Assembly: GCA_033439795.1 (NCBI GenBank)
Contig: JAUTDP010000010.1
Span: 2,480,001 to 2,544,000 of the forward strand
Origin: Sordaria brevicollis
Taxonomy: Eukaryota; Ascomycota; Sordariomycetes; Sordariales; Sordariaceae
Reading direction: 5' to 3'
DNA: 64,000 bases
Shown: positions 1-12,900 of the stretch, piece by piece
Numbering within the stretch: position 1 is the first letter of the stretch
Layout of the letters: every line of letters begins with the position of its first letter
Made by a program: the position numbers and the translations under genes
Notes under the pieces: generated by a model
Databases searched by the model: none
The model's input: only the letters and a program-made list of their open reading frames with translations
What the model was told of the DNA's origin: nothing

Positions 1-1710
1 TATTAAATATAATTTATAAAGCCGAATAAATACGCCCTTAATTATTTAAATCTATTATTTATATATCCGCCTATTTAATTAAAATCGCCTTTACCGATAA
101 TTTATTATATTAGATTCGTAATACTGGATTGTTATATTTATAATAATATTAAGAATAGGTATAAATATATTTAATATATAACGTATCGTATAATATAATT
201 AAATTAAATTAAAAGATATCGCGGATTTATAATAGCGCTTCGGACGTACCGTATATACCCCTAATAATATTTGTAATATTATATACTTTTTCGCTCCCTA
301 TTAGTATTTTAATTAATTTAAGACCGATTTCGCTCTATTATTTATACCCGCCCCGCAATACGTCGAATTATCCTATATATACGAATTTAATTCGTTATTT
401 ATATTAAACGATTTATTTAATTTTATATAATCCTAGCCTTTAAACCGGATTTTAATTTCGCACTTGGTCGAAGATCCAATTTTTAATATTTTTCCAATTT
501 CGGGTCTCCGCCCGCGAAAGTAAATAAAATCGGAACGAGAATAGCGGGCTAAATTAATTAAAGAGGCCCTTAATATATATATTATTATTAACGTCCTTTA
601 TTTCCGTAAAATTTTATTTAAAATTATATAATATAATATCGACCGTTAGAAATACCCCTATAACGAATATTATAATATATATAATTATTTCTTTAATCGA
701 ATAGAAGAATTATTATAGAAATTAAAAAAGAAATTCGGTATTCCTTCGTTTATAAATAAAGTAAGTATATTTTTTATTCGTATATAAGGTTTCTTCGAAT
801 TATATATTTTATTTATATTTATAATTCTTAATATCGAATTTTAATTTCCCTACTTAATTATTATTTAACCCGAAATATATTAATAAATTATACGCTTTAT
901 AATTAATAACGTAATAGAATTTATATATATTATTGCCGAATTAATAATTAATATACCGATATTATAAAATTAAAAATATTTTTAAACGTATAATTCCAAT
1001 TTTATCGCCGAATATATTAAAATACGTATAATTATCGCAATAAATAATATTAAACGCAAAATAATATTTACTATTAATATTATAAATAATAGAAACGCTA
1101 TTTCCTATATAAATATAAATAGAAATTATATAAGAACGATCCTATATATTAATACGTTACTAATTTTTAATTTATTATTATCGATAACGCGCCCTATTCG
1201 TATAATTAAATAGCCGAAGCGTAAACGGAAATAGGATAAAAATATCTATATTATATATATATTACTTTATATTTATTTATTATATTAAATTTTATTAATT
1301 CCCTAAATCGTTTAAATTCTATATTAAATAAATATTTTAGCGACCTATTAATTAAATTTAATTATTCCCTTATATTATCCCGTATTAATATAATTTATTA
1401 TACCTATTTATTTAATACGTATATAATTTCCTACCTTTATTTCTATAAGAGTAAATTAGACCTTATATTTTTTATTTATAATAATCGACTTTTTTAATAA
1501 AATTTAGAACGACCTTCACTTTTATAGAAGTAAAAATCGGGCTGTTATTAATTGCGTATATTAAAATATAAATTTAATAAGAAGGATCTACCTTAAAAAC
1601 TACGCTAATTATTATAATCCGTATATAATTCTAATTTATACCCTTCTTCCCCTACGCCTTCCTTAAAATAATTTCCTCTCTTTCCCTATTATAATTTCTT
1701 ACTATTTATA

Positions 1711-1808
1711 ATTACTATAATTAATTAATATTATTTTCGTATAAGCGAAGGTTAATTGAAATTTAATTACTATAATTAATTAATACTATTTTCGTATAAG
1801 CGAAAGTA
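1711..1808. repeat. 55-bp tandem repeat, two copies, with palindrome
   Basis: A segment beginning ATTACTATAATTAATTAATA starts at 1711 and again at 1766, a 55-bp period. Each copy ends in TTTTCGTATAAGCGAA, a member of the palindrome family that recurs through the RIP block. The copies differ at few positions. Confidence 0.75.
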
Positions 1809-4800
1809 AATTAAAATTTCTATTTCTATAAAAGCGAAACTTATAATTTAATTTATTATTATATAATAATAAAGTTTATAATACTACCTAAATGAAAGGC
1901 CAAACCGAAGCCGCCGATTTAAATAATTAGGGAATTGCTTAAGGCTACAATTCCGAATTTAAACCCCAAATCGGAATATATTAATAAAAAGGATATTAAT
2001 ATTAATAAACTTTAACGTTTATACTATTTAAATATTATTTAATATAAAAATAAGGAATAGTAGAACGCGAATAAAAAGTACGGCCAATTTATACTCTATA
2101 AGAATAATTACTCCGTTAACGCTAATTATTATAATTTAAAAAAGATCCGTACAATTTTAGAATTAAAAGCACTATTAATAATATTATTTAATATTAATTT
2201 TAAATTTATTGAGCGCGACCCGGAAACTTTTTAAGGTACCGATAAATTTTCTGTGTCGGCGGTATAATTATACAAAATTACCGGCTTTAATTTAATATTA
2301 ATATAGAATATTAAAGCGGGATATTCGAAAGATAAAGCGGCTTCGATCCTCGATTATAATTCTACGAAGGACCTTTATTTCTATATAAATTATAATTATA
2401 AATTATTTATTCTCTATTATATCCCTAACTTCGCCCTTATAAGAATAATCTATACCCTTAAGCTTTATTTATATAAGAATAAAATTAGTATATTAATTTT
2501 CGCTTTCGTAAAAGTAATTATATAAAATCTATTTTCGTATAAACGAAAGTTAATACGTTAATTTTACTTTCGTATAAACGAAATTTAAAAATAAATTACC
2601 CTTACCTAATAAATATAAAAATTATAATAGAATAATATTTAATTTTCTTAATAATTAATTAATTTGGACCGTTCGGTTATATAAAATCGCCCTACTAACC
2701 CGAAAAAAATAAAGGTAACCCTTAAGAAAATAAAATTATATAATCTTTTTAAAACCTTTTTAAAAAAATTATAATAGTATTTATAAATAATTCGAATATC
2801 GGTTATATTATATAAATTATCGTTAACGTAAATATATTAACGTTACTATTATATACGGTAATAATTTATTATGGCAATTTTATAAACCTAAGTATAAAAG
2901 ATCCCGAATCCCTATACTAGGTTATAATCGATAAAATAATAATTATAACGCTATTCGTAACGTTTAAACGCTATTCAATTAAACCGGAATATATTAATAA
3001 TATAAAATTCTCGTTAATCGAAAATAAACCGGGTATTTATACCTATAGCGGATATATAATTAACGATTAAATTAGGATTTTTTAAATATTTTTATATTTT
3101 AATACCCGCCGCGCTAGAATGTATATATTTAATAACGAACGTTAAAATATTAATAATATTATTTATAACCTATATATATTTAATATTACCTTTAATATAG
3201 TATTTTATTTAAAGGATAAAAAAATATTCAAATATAATAAATAATATTAAAACGTATTCGAAATAAAGAGGGTTATATATAAATATTCGAATAAATTTTA
3301 ATTATTAATATATTATAACCCTACGGACGAAGAATTAAAGCGATTCGGGTACGTAAATTAAATTTCGCGCTAAATATATATTTACTAATAATAAATAATT
3401 AAAATCGGCTTATAGATTATAATGCAATTTTATACTAATAATTCGCTAAATAGAAACTCTACCGCCAAATTGAGAAATTTCTCCAAAAAGTATAAAGGAA
3501 TTAATATAGCCTTAACGCTCGATTAATAAACCCTACTAATTTATTTTACTAATTTAAAAGAATTATAAAAGCTTATAAAAAAGATATAACCCTTTAATAT
3601 CGAAAATATTAAAAAGTTTCTACTTTTTTATAATTATAATTATATTACGATTAAAAAATATTTTATAATAATAAATAATATAATAAAACGGTTTATTTAA
3701 TTTTCGATAAAGGATATAAAGGATGGCGGGTAATTATAAAATAACGTTACTAATTAAATTAAATAAAGTATCGAAATTAAGTAAATTATTAAAAATATTA
3801 TTTAAAGAAAATATTTATTATATAAGAAGTATACGGATATTACCCTTATTTCTTTAAACGGTAGGGTATTAAATCGGCCTATTTCGGACTATAATTATAT
3901 AAAGGAAGATAACCCTCCTTTATTATATAATATAATAGAATTTAAAAAGAAGTATAAATAGGCTAATTAAAAAATCCTTAATAATTTTAATTAGGATTTA
4001 TTTCTTTATTAAGTTATTAATATATATTTTTATTTTACCTTTATTTTTATAAAAGCGAAATTTCTTCGTTGCGTTAATTTTCGTAAAAGTAAAAACTACG
4101 ATTAAATTTAATTTATATAAAAACGAAGCCGGGCTTAATTAACTTTTTTTTAAACGCGTATATTATTAATTATATATTACGTTTTCTTCTTCGGGGCGTT
4201 CTCTTTATAAACGAAATTAATATTAGTAAAACGCTTATTTATAAAATTATTATTTTAATAAAATTCTATCGAATCCGTAGAGCCGAATAGGCGGGTTAAT
4301 CTTTCGAAATTTATTCGTATATTATTATTATACCGCTTAATTTAATTATATAAATTTTTAATAAATTATATAATATATTTGGCGAATTTAATTTTTGGGT
4401 TTAATATAAATTTTCTAGGGATATTTCTTAAAACGACCCCTACTAGCGTATTATATTTACCTAAAAGGCTTTCGACGAGAAAATAGTAGAATAAATAGAG
4501 AATTCGGATAAATTATTTACGGCAATTAATATCGTAATCGCTTCGTATTTTATAATCTATATAAAGTAGATTAAAAAAATAAAAATTAATATAAAATATA
4601 AATTTAAATTATTTATAATAAATAAATATATCCTTAAAGATAAAGATAAGGGTATAAATGCCCTTTTTAAGCGTAAACCCCGCCCTAACCCTATAAATAG
4701 TAACGATTTAAAGAATAAAATTATCCTCTATAAAATCGAATTACGTATAATGATATAAAAGAACCCGATATTCGGTATTAAAATCGTTAATAAAGCCCAA

Positions 4801-4932
4801 TTTTTAAAAAATAGAAATATAATTATTTAACGGGCAATTTAACGCTTACTTAATTAAAAACGATTATTTTACTCTATTACTCCTATATTAAATTAAATCG
4901 GCGATATTCGGACATTTATTATTATAATTTAG

Positions 4933-5930
4933 GAAAAATCGGATTTAAGGAAATATTTTAAATTATTATTTAGCCCTAACTGCAATTTAATATTAATATT
5001 CGTTTAAAACTTTATAATATTTTATAAAAAAAATTATCCTAATTATATTATAAATAACGATACGTTTAATTCCGTTAAAGAAAAATTAAAAGAAATCGAA
5101 TAAAATTAGGAATATCGTTAATAAATACTATATTCCGACTTTTAAAATAATATTAATAACGAAAGTAAAACGGTTAACGCGTATATAATTATTATTTTAA
5201 ATTATACGTAAATTTTAATAATTAATAGGGGTATAAATACCCCTTTTACTCTTTTAAACGGGACGATTATATTCCTATCCTCCGAAATTCTATTTATATA
5301 AATCTATTAAATATATTTAGGGTATAAATAATAGAAGGTAAAATTCGTAAAAATAATTAATAATTTCCTTCGGAATATATTTATAAATTTATTAAATTAT
5401 AAAGTAGAAGCGATATTTATTATTAAAAAAAATAAAAAATAGATCGCATTTAACCTTAACGTTATTCGCTTATTATAATTATTATTATATAACGTATATG
5501 TATATAAACTATTATTTTATAAAAACCCGGTAATTATATAAATTTTAATATAAGCGGTTAATTTTATTTACGGACTTATTAACGACCGAAACCTCGAGCG
5601 TAATAAAAACGAAATTAATAATAAAAACGAGTTTAACGAAGACGACTAAGCGTCCGGACTTTATTTATTAAAAATTAAACCGTTAATATACTAAAGTATT
5701 ATCGAAGTAACGTAAAAATAGGGAAATAATTCTATAATTAATATTAAAATCGTTAATACTTTAATCGACCTCGATTATAATTAGGGATTATTGTATATAT
5801 TCGAAAATTTAATATATAATACTAACCTCCTCCCTTTAATCGATTAAATAAGGATAATATATTAGGTATTAGCGGAATTTCCCTTATTCGTATAAATTAT
5901 ACGAAAATATATTAAAATATATATTAAACG
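4933..5930 (+). pseudogene. RIP-destroyed reading frame of an unidentified element (segment A)
   Basis: Reading codons from 4933 gives about 1 kb with unusually few stops for such AT-rich DNA. Nearly all stops are TAA or TAG, as expected when RIP converts CAA and CAG (or TGG on the other strand). Long stop-free runs occur, for example around 5221-5290 (residues including GINTPFTLLNGTII) and 5340-5440. Acidic stretches such as NKNEFNEDD follow near 5625-5650. Frames 2 and 3 are much more interrupted. I do not recognise a domain, so the family (retroelement, helitron or other DNA transposon) is undetermined. The same frame number reappears after the palindrome array, so segments A and B may be one element. 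Confidence 0.5.
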
Positions 5931-5984
5931 TAAAAGAATTTTAATAATTATTAATATATTATAAATATAAATATAAATTTATTT

Positions 5985-6155
5985 CTACTTTTATTTTTAT
6001 AAAAGTAAAGTTTATTACGAATATTTTATCCCTATTTTTACTTTTATAAAAGTAAAATCTACTACGAATATTTTATCCTTACTTTTACTTTTATAAAAGT
6101 AAAGTCTATTACGAATACCTCCTTCGGATTTTTTACTTTTATAAAAATAAAAGCT
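5985..6155. repeat. 47-bp-period array of palindromes
   Basis: Four copies of an inverted repeat are centred at about 5999.5, 6046.5, 6093.5 and 6141.5, so the spacing is 47, 47 and 48 bp. The second copy contains TTTACTTTTATAAAAGTAAA, a perfect 20-bp palindrome (22 bp with flanks, 6036-6057). Copies 1-3 are followed by a shared spacer containing ATTACGAATA or ACTACGAATA. Copy 4 is degenerate. Confidence 0.85.
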
Positions 6156-6600
6156 ATTAAATCTTTACCGACGTTAATATCGTAATAAAATTATAACCGC
6201 TATCTTCTATAAAATTAGCCTAAACGTTATAATAATTTATTTAAACTAAATACTAATTTAACGTATAATAATTATTAATTAATAGAATAATCGTAATTCG
6301 GATATTAATATTTTAATCTTTAATTCGAGCGTCTATATAACCGATTTAAACCTATACTATATATATAACGTAAATATCGGCTTTAATTATATTTAAAATT
6401 AGAATATAATACTCTAATATATAGGGTATTTATACTATATTGGCTAGAAATTTTAAATCGAATAGTATTTACCGATTATTAAAATTACTATTTCGGATTA
6501 AATAGAAGAAAGAACGTTACGTAAAATAAATTATATTTACCCTTTATAAAATTTGCGCCCGTAAATAAATTAATATTCTACGTAGTAAATTTATAAATTA

Positions 6601-8640
6601 GTAGTAAATTTTAATTTGGAAAAATAACTCCCCGCTAAAATAAGGGATAATATTAAAACTATTATTAATTATAAAATTATAAAGTATATTTTATTATATA
6701 GTTTCAATCGATTCTTATAAGTAGTAAATCCTCCTAAGAAGATTATTAATTTCTACTCTACCCGTATAATATTTATCGGCGATTATTATTCGATAATTAT
6801 AAAAGTTTTTATATATCGAATTAAAGTTAGAATATTTATTAATTAGGATTTTTTTAACGATATAATAATTTTAACCGGTCCGTAAATTACTAATTTATAT
6901 ATAAGAAGGGATAATCCGGTACGCCGACCTATTTTTAACGAAATAATTTAATTTACTTATAATATTTTAAGGGATATTTCTTTTATTTAAAATAGAATAC
7001 TTCTTATCGAACGCTTTGCTATTTACCCTATTAAAAATTCGAAAACCGAAGAAATAAAACGTATTAAATAGGCGAATAAATTAACCTATATTTATAATTA
7101 ATTTATTAATATATCAATAAAAGGGCGCAAAATTAAAATTAAAACGTTAGAGGAGGCGCTAAAGGATATTATAAATCGGCGCGGATTAAAAGGAAGATTT
7201 ACCCTATATACCCGCGAAGAAAAATATAAATATAAGAATAAAGTATATACGTACTCGTCCGAATCTAAAATAAATACCCCGTTTAAAAGCTATATTTAAA
7301 AGCGATTTAAAGTAGATATAAATAATAGAAATACTACTAAGTAAATTAAATAAATTCCTTTAATTTTATTTTTATAAAAGTAAATTATATTTACTTTTGT
7401 AAAAGTAAAATTTATTAAATAAATATTAATAATTTAAATAATAACGTAAATAATACCGCTATACCCTTATATATCCCTATTTATAAGAATACCCCCTTAT
7501 AAACTTTAGAATATTCTAATATTAATACTATTATAAATACGCTTATTAACGGCGTTATTAAATAAATCGAATTCCGTTAATTTTATTTCTGTAAAAGTAA
7601 AAATTTCCTATTTTCGTAAAAGCGAAGGTCGTTAAACTATTATTAATATTCCGGGTAATAATACGAACGATATTCCGGTTAATTTTAATTCCTATATAAT
7701 TAATATATTCGAATTATTTAACGAAAGAATTAAAAGGGATGGCGATTCTATAACCGTAGGATTACTAATTAATATAATATTTAATATTAAAAACGTTACT
7801 ATTAATAATAAACCGGCTAAAACGACCGATTAACTTATTTATAAGCCTAATAATAAGGGCGGCGATATTTAAATATTAAATGTTATTACTAGTAATAAAC
7901 TAGTTAAAACGATTAATTAACTTATTTATAAACCTAATAGCGAGGGTAGCGATATTTAAATACTAAACGTTATTATTAATAATAAACCGGCTAAAATAAT
8001 TAATTAACTTATTTATAAACTTAATAGCGAAATCGAATTTCGAATTATAAATAAATATATTAAATAAAACGACGATATTAATAAATTACCTTTTTTTAAA
8101 AATATTCTTAATTTCGTCTCCTAATTCCCGCCCTAGGAAATATAAAATAATAGAACTAGTCTTATACCGGACGATATAACCGCTTAATTAATTTAATATT
8201 CGCTAATTTTTAATAAAATTAATTATAATAACTTTATTAAAACCGCTTAACGTTTTTATATAATAATATAATATTTAAAAGAATAATAATAAAATAGCGA
8301 AAATTCGATATAGAACGTTCGTATAACCGATTAAAAAGGGGTATTCGATACCGCCGCATACTTTAAAATATATATAAATATTCAATACTAATTCGTCGTT
8401 ACGCGTATTATCGATATAATAAATAGCGGCCCAAAATTTTATATATAATTAAAAGAGTATATTTAAACTTTAGGCTATAAATACGCCGATATAATATATA
8501 AATAAAACGGGGAAGACGCGAATAATATACCCCGCTACTATATTAAAATTATACTAGTATTTACTAAACGCTTCGTAATAATTTAATCGCATTACTTTTA
8601 AATTATAATTATAAGAAGGCGCGTTATATAAATAAAATTT
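6601..8640 (+). pseudogene. RIP-destroyed reading frame of an unidentified element (segment B)
   Basis: Codons read from 6601 remain mostly open for about 2 kb. For example 6721-7370 has only a few stops, and 7641-8080 is open except for TAA at positions that fit former CAA or CAG codons. Readable protein-like stretches include IIFIGDYYSIIIKVF near 6769 and KTLEEALKDIINRRGLKGRF at 7141. Near 7798-8040 is an in-frame 29-codon repeat. Stops are overwhelmingly TAA or TAG. This is a decayed coding region, not an active gene. I cannot assign a transposon family; a translated search after reversing RIP-type changes would be decisive. Confidence 0.55.
7807..8052 (+). repeat. 87-bp (29-codon) in-frame tandem repeat in a relic ORF
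   Basis: Copies start at 7807, 7894 and 7981, exactly 87 bp apart; the third is partial. All share AATAAAC, then GTTAAAA or GCTAAAA, then a TTAACTTATTTATAA block. In the relic's frame each unit reads as a stop followed by LIYKPNSEGSDI, another stop, then ILNVI. Both stops sit at equivalent sites, as expected if conserved glutamine codons were converted by RIP. A period divisible by three supports a former protein repeat. Confidence 0.75.
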
Positions 8641-9479
8641 ATATAACGTATAATTTTTTTACTTCGTTTTATTAATTATTTTAAATAAAATAGCCTATAA
8701 TAAATAAATAATAAAGGATTTCCTAATATTTCGGTAAAAGATTTATAAATTAAAGTTAATAAACGAACGATAGGTCGTAAATATTCTTAATAATTACTAT
8801 TATAATTAATAAATATTTAATTTATTATACGTTAATTAATTTTTAATTATAAATTTTATTAGTTATTATAAATATATTATTCGGCGAACTAATTACTATT
8901 CCGCTATTCGTCCTAATATTCTATTTATCTGGGTATATTAATATATTTAATTCGTTCGTTTAATAATTAAATTCTTATTCGAAGCGTTAATTGGCCTATA
9001 ATAAATATCGGATTAGGAATTATATAAATGCGATTAAGTAAATTACTTTTCGGGGGATATATTATATTTTAATTAATAATTAATTATAAAATAATAGAAA
9101 TAGTAAAACGGACGAATTCTATTCGGTAAATTTAACGCTAATATTACGGATTAATAATTAAGTATCGGATATATTCTAATTTAATATATTTACGTATTTA
9201 CGCGGAATTTCCGTTTAATATCTATTTCCAACGCCCTATATAACGTTTTACGTAAATATTATTATTTCGATAAAGAAAATCCCTAATATATAATTCACTA
9301 TTAAATTAATACGGAAAATATACTTTAAAAGGATAATTAATAACGCTAAAATATATAATAAAATTCGTAAATTATATAATCCAATAGAAAATTCAAAAAA
9401 TAAAACGAAATCGCTTCGCCTCCGATTTTATTTCCTAGGACTTCCCTCCTTCCTAATTCTAATTTATTCCTTATATTCT

Positions 9480-9880
9480 TTATCTATTACTATTCTTTAC
9501 GCCTCTAAATACGATTTACGGTTATTAATTATTATTATATCTTTTCGCATCTAATTATTAAAATATTTTATTTAGCCTTTTATATATTATATTAATAAAT
9601 ATTTTCAATCCCTATAATATATTGCAAGTAGCTTTTAAATCTTTAATTCATTATTCGTTTCGCAAATAAGTTTCGTTTTCTACCTTCTATTATTCACGCT
9701 TTTAAATACGATTTACGGATATTAATTTATTACTTCGTATTACCGTTTAATTATTAAAATACTTTATTTAACCTTTCGTTAATTACGTTATAGATATTTC
9801 GGTATTTTTAACGTATTACGAATAACCTTTAGACTTTTAATTTATTGTTTATATTATAAATAGGTTTATAGAGTGGAGTA
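9480..9880. repeat. Diverged ~197-bp duplication
   Basis: AAATACGATTTACGG occurs at about 9507 and 9704. Related sequence follows each copy in the same order: a TAATTATTAAAATA motif, TTTATTTA followed by CCTTT, then CTTTTAA or ACTTTTAA before TTTAATT. The region keeps more CpA and TpG than its surroundings (CGCATC, TTCAATCC, TTGCAAG), so it may have been mutated less heavily or arrived later. Confidence 0.55.
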
Positions 9881-11837
9881 ATAAATATATTATTATAGAA
9901 AATACCTTTAAAGATAATAACGTAGATACTATTATTTTTAATATATAAATATCCTATTATTTATATTTAATAAATTCGTTTAATTTATACTTTTAATAAC
10001 CGAACGATTTTAATAATTATTAATCTTATAAAAATACTAAATTTAATAAAAGTCGGAATTTAATTTATAAAAATATTAAATCTAATAGTCGGGATAGTAA
10101 ATTAAAGGTATATTTTATTACTTAATAACTATTTAAAAAAAAAAAGATAAAAACGATATATAGTAATAAATTGCCCGTAAATAGCGCCGGGATTCGAAAT
10201 TTACATCCTCCTCTAAATTATAATATATTAATTACTAACGAAAAACGCTTTAAAAAGGGAAATAATTAAATTAATAAAGTAAATAATATCCGGCTTATTT
10301 TAATAATTATATTAACGTTTTAAAAATAAAGAAACCCGTTCCCGCCTTTTAATAATTTAAATTATTTTCTTTTTTATTATAATATAAAAGGGGATTTACC
10401 CCTTAAGGTTTTTAGCGTTCGGATTCCTATTAAATATATATAAATCGTTTATAAAATTCGCCTTCTACGGGTAAAACCCGGCTTTAATAAAGAGGTTCTG
10501 TATTATTTAATTTTAAAGCCCTTCGATTTTTGGATATTAAAAACGTATAACCCTAATTAATTCTATTAATTTATTATTTTAATAACTTTATTTTTAATAT
10601 TAAAACGGCCGTAAGATTATTATTTATAATTATAAGCCTATTTTGAAATTAAGGCGTTCAACCTCCTTTCCGCTAATATACTATTTATATAGCCGGCGTC
10701 GATTAAATTACGCCCCGCTATTTAAATTCTTCTATAAAAAAATTAAATAAAATATATAATTAATTATACGCCGAATACTATATTATATATATCCAGTTTT
10801 TTACTATATAAAGCCTTTATCGCCCAACCTTTATTTATTAAACGGGTAATATAATTTGAAATTAAAATTAATTATATAAATAGTAAAAAAATAAAATAGA
10901 GGGAATTAATAACCTAATTTAATAATTATTTAAAGTACCCCGCCGCGAAGTTATTCGAAAAATTACCGCCTAAAGAGGTTATAATATAAGGCGAAAAGTA
11001 GTTATATTTTAAATAAATATTTTAAACCCCCCCCTTTAATTAAAAAAAGCGTATCCTAATTTCTATTTCCAGTAATTTAATTTTATAAAAATCGTAATAT
11101 CCGCCGGACTAATATAAAGGAAAAGGAAACGATACGGAAGTAATAAATATATTTTACTTCCTATTTACTCTTCTACCCTAATTTATATTAAACGACGAAA
11201 AAGGTAAATCCTCTTTTATAAATAAAATACTACGCGTATATTAATATTTATAATATAATGCCTATACGTTATAGGGATACGTTATCGGAATCCGTTCGTG
11301 AAATACAAATTTTAGCTACGTTAAATAATATTAATTCAAAAATTTATTATTTAGAAAATATATAGCGTAATATATTAATTAATAATTAAAATAAATTAGA
11401 ACGCTAATTTAAATATATAAAGGCTAGGATTAACGTTATAAAGGTACTTATTTATTCTATTAATATATATTTCGAAGTATTATATTTAAGGATTAATAAA
11501 AATACTCCTATATATTACGCGGAAGCGCTTTATAATGTAGCGTATATTTTCGAAATTAAATTAAATGTAAGAATTTTTATTATACGGGCGGAGGTTAAAA
11601 CGGTTTTTAACCAATATATTAAACCGGGGGCGGGGATTTTAGAAAGGGGTAAAAAGATATTTAATTTTATAAATATAATATAAAATAATAATTAAAAAAT
11701 TGAAAGCGTATTTTCTATATTTATTATAATATTTTATATTTAACGATAAAAGGGTAACCGATAAATAACCTTCGCTTATACGTAAACGGGAATTATAATT
11801 AAATTTCGCTTTTAAAAAAATAGAAATTTAATATATT

Positions 11838-11975
11838 TACTTTATTTATACGAGAGCGAAGCTTAAAATTCTAATATATTAATCTACTCTTATATAAATA
11901 ATATACGCTTTATTTATACGAAAATAAAATTTAGAATTCTAATATATATTTTATTCCTATATAAATAAAGTTTAA
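11838..11975. repeat. 68-bp tandem repeat, two copies
   Basis: CTTTATTTATACG starts at 11840 and again at 11908. Each is followed by a GCGAAGC- or ATAAAAT-type stretch and then AATTCTAATATAT. The units resemble the palindrome family found elsewhere in the block. Confidence 0.6.
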
Positions 11976-12900
11976 ATAAATTATTATATACCTATATTAA
12001 GGCGAATATTAATAAATCGAATAATATTAATATATAATCCAATTTAAGAACGTTTAATTAAAGCGGGTAGGTATTACCTTATAAAGCGGTACTAAGTGAA
12101 ATAGGATACGGATATAAAGGTTACGAATTAAAATAAAGGTAGAAAATAAATAAGTATAATTTGAATATTCTTTACTAAATATTATTTATTTAATATTTTT
12201 ATTACTAAAGAAATAATAAATTATTTATAATAGTAATTAGAATATACGTAATTATATAAATTAATATATATTATTAAACTAATTCGTTATCGCTTTTAAA
12301 GTCGGAAATACCGAATATAATATTAACGATCGGAAGGTTATCGTTTTTAAATTTAAAAAGACCGAAATATTCCTAATCTTCCCCGTATTTTAATTTCACT
12401 TTTTTATTATTAAAACGGTCTAATGTACTTATATATAATATATATATATTATCCTACTATAAATTAAGCGTATTAAAATCGGTAGGGTTAGAAATTCTTT
12501 AGCGCCGTATTATAAATCCGTTAATATAAATCTTATATATATAATTAACGATATTTTTATCGATTAATAGATTATTATACTTATTTCCGCTAAACCGCCC
12601 AAATTCTAATTCAATTACCCGATAAATAATTATAATTAATAGGCCAATTACCGATATCTCCGTAAAAGTAGATTTAATATTGTAAATCGAATTCTTATAA
12701 TATTTAATATCGAAAATAAAGGACCGGTTAATATATTCTAATATTAAATTAATTTCTTTCTATTCGCTACTAATTATAATATACCGTATTAATTTAAATC
12801 GCAAAATAATTTAGGATAAATTAAGGTTAATAATTTCCAAATATAATAATTACGAAAAATAAAATATTTTTAATTTATAATTAATATTTTTTTTATTATA

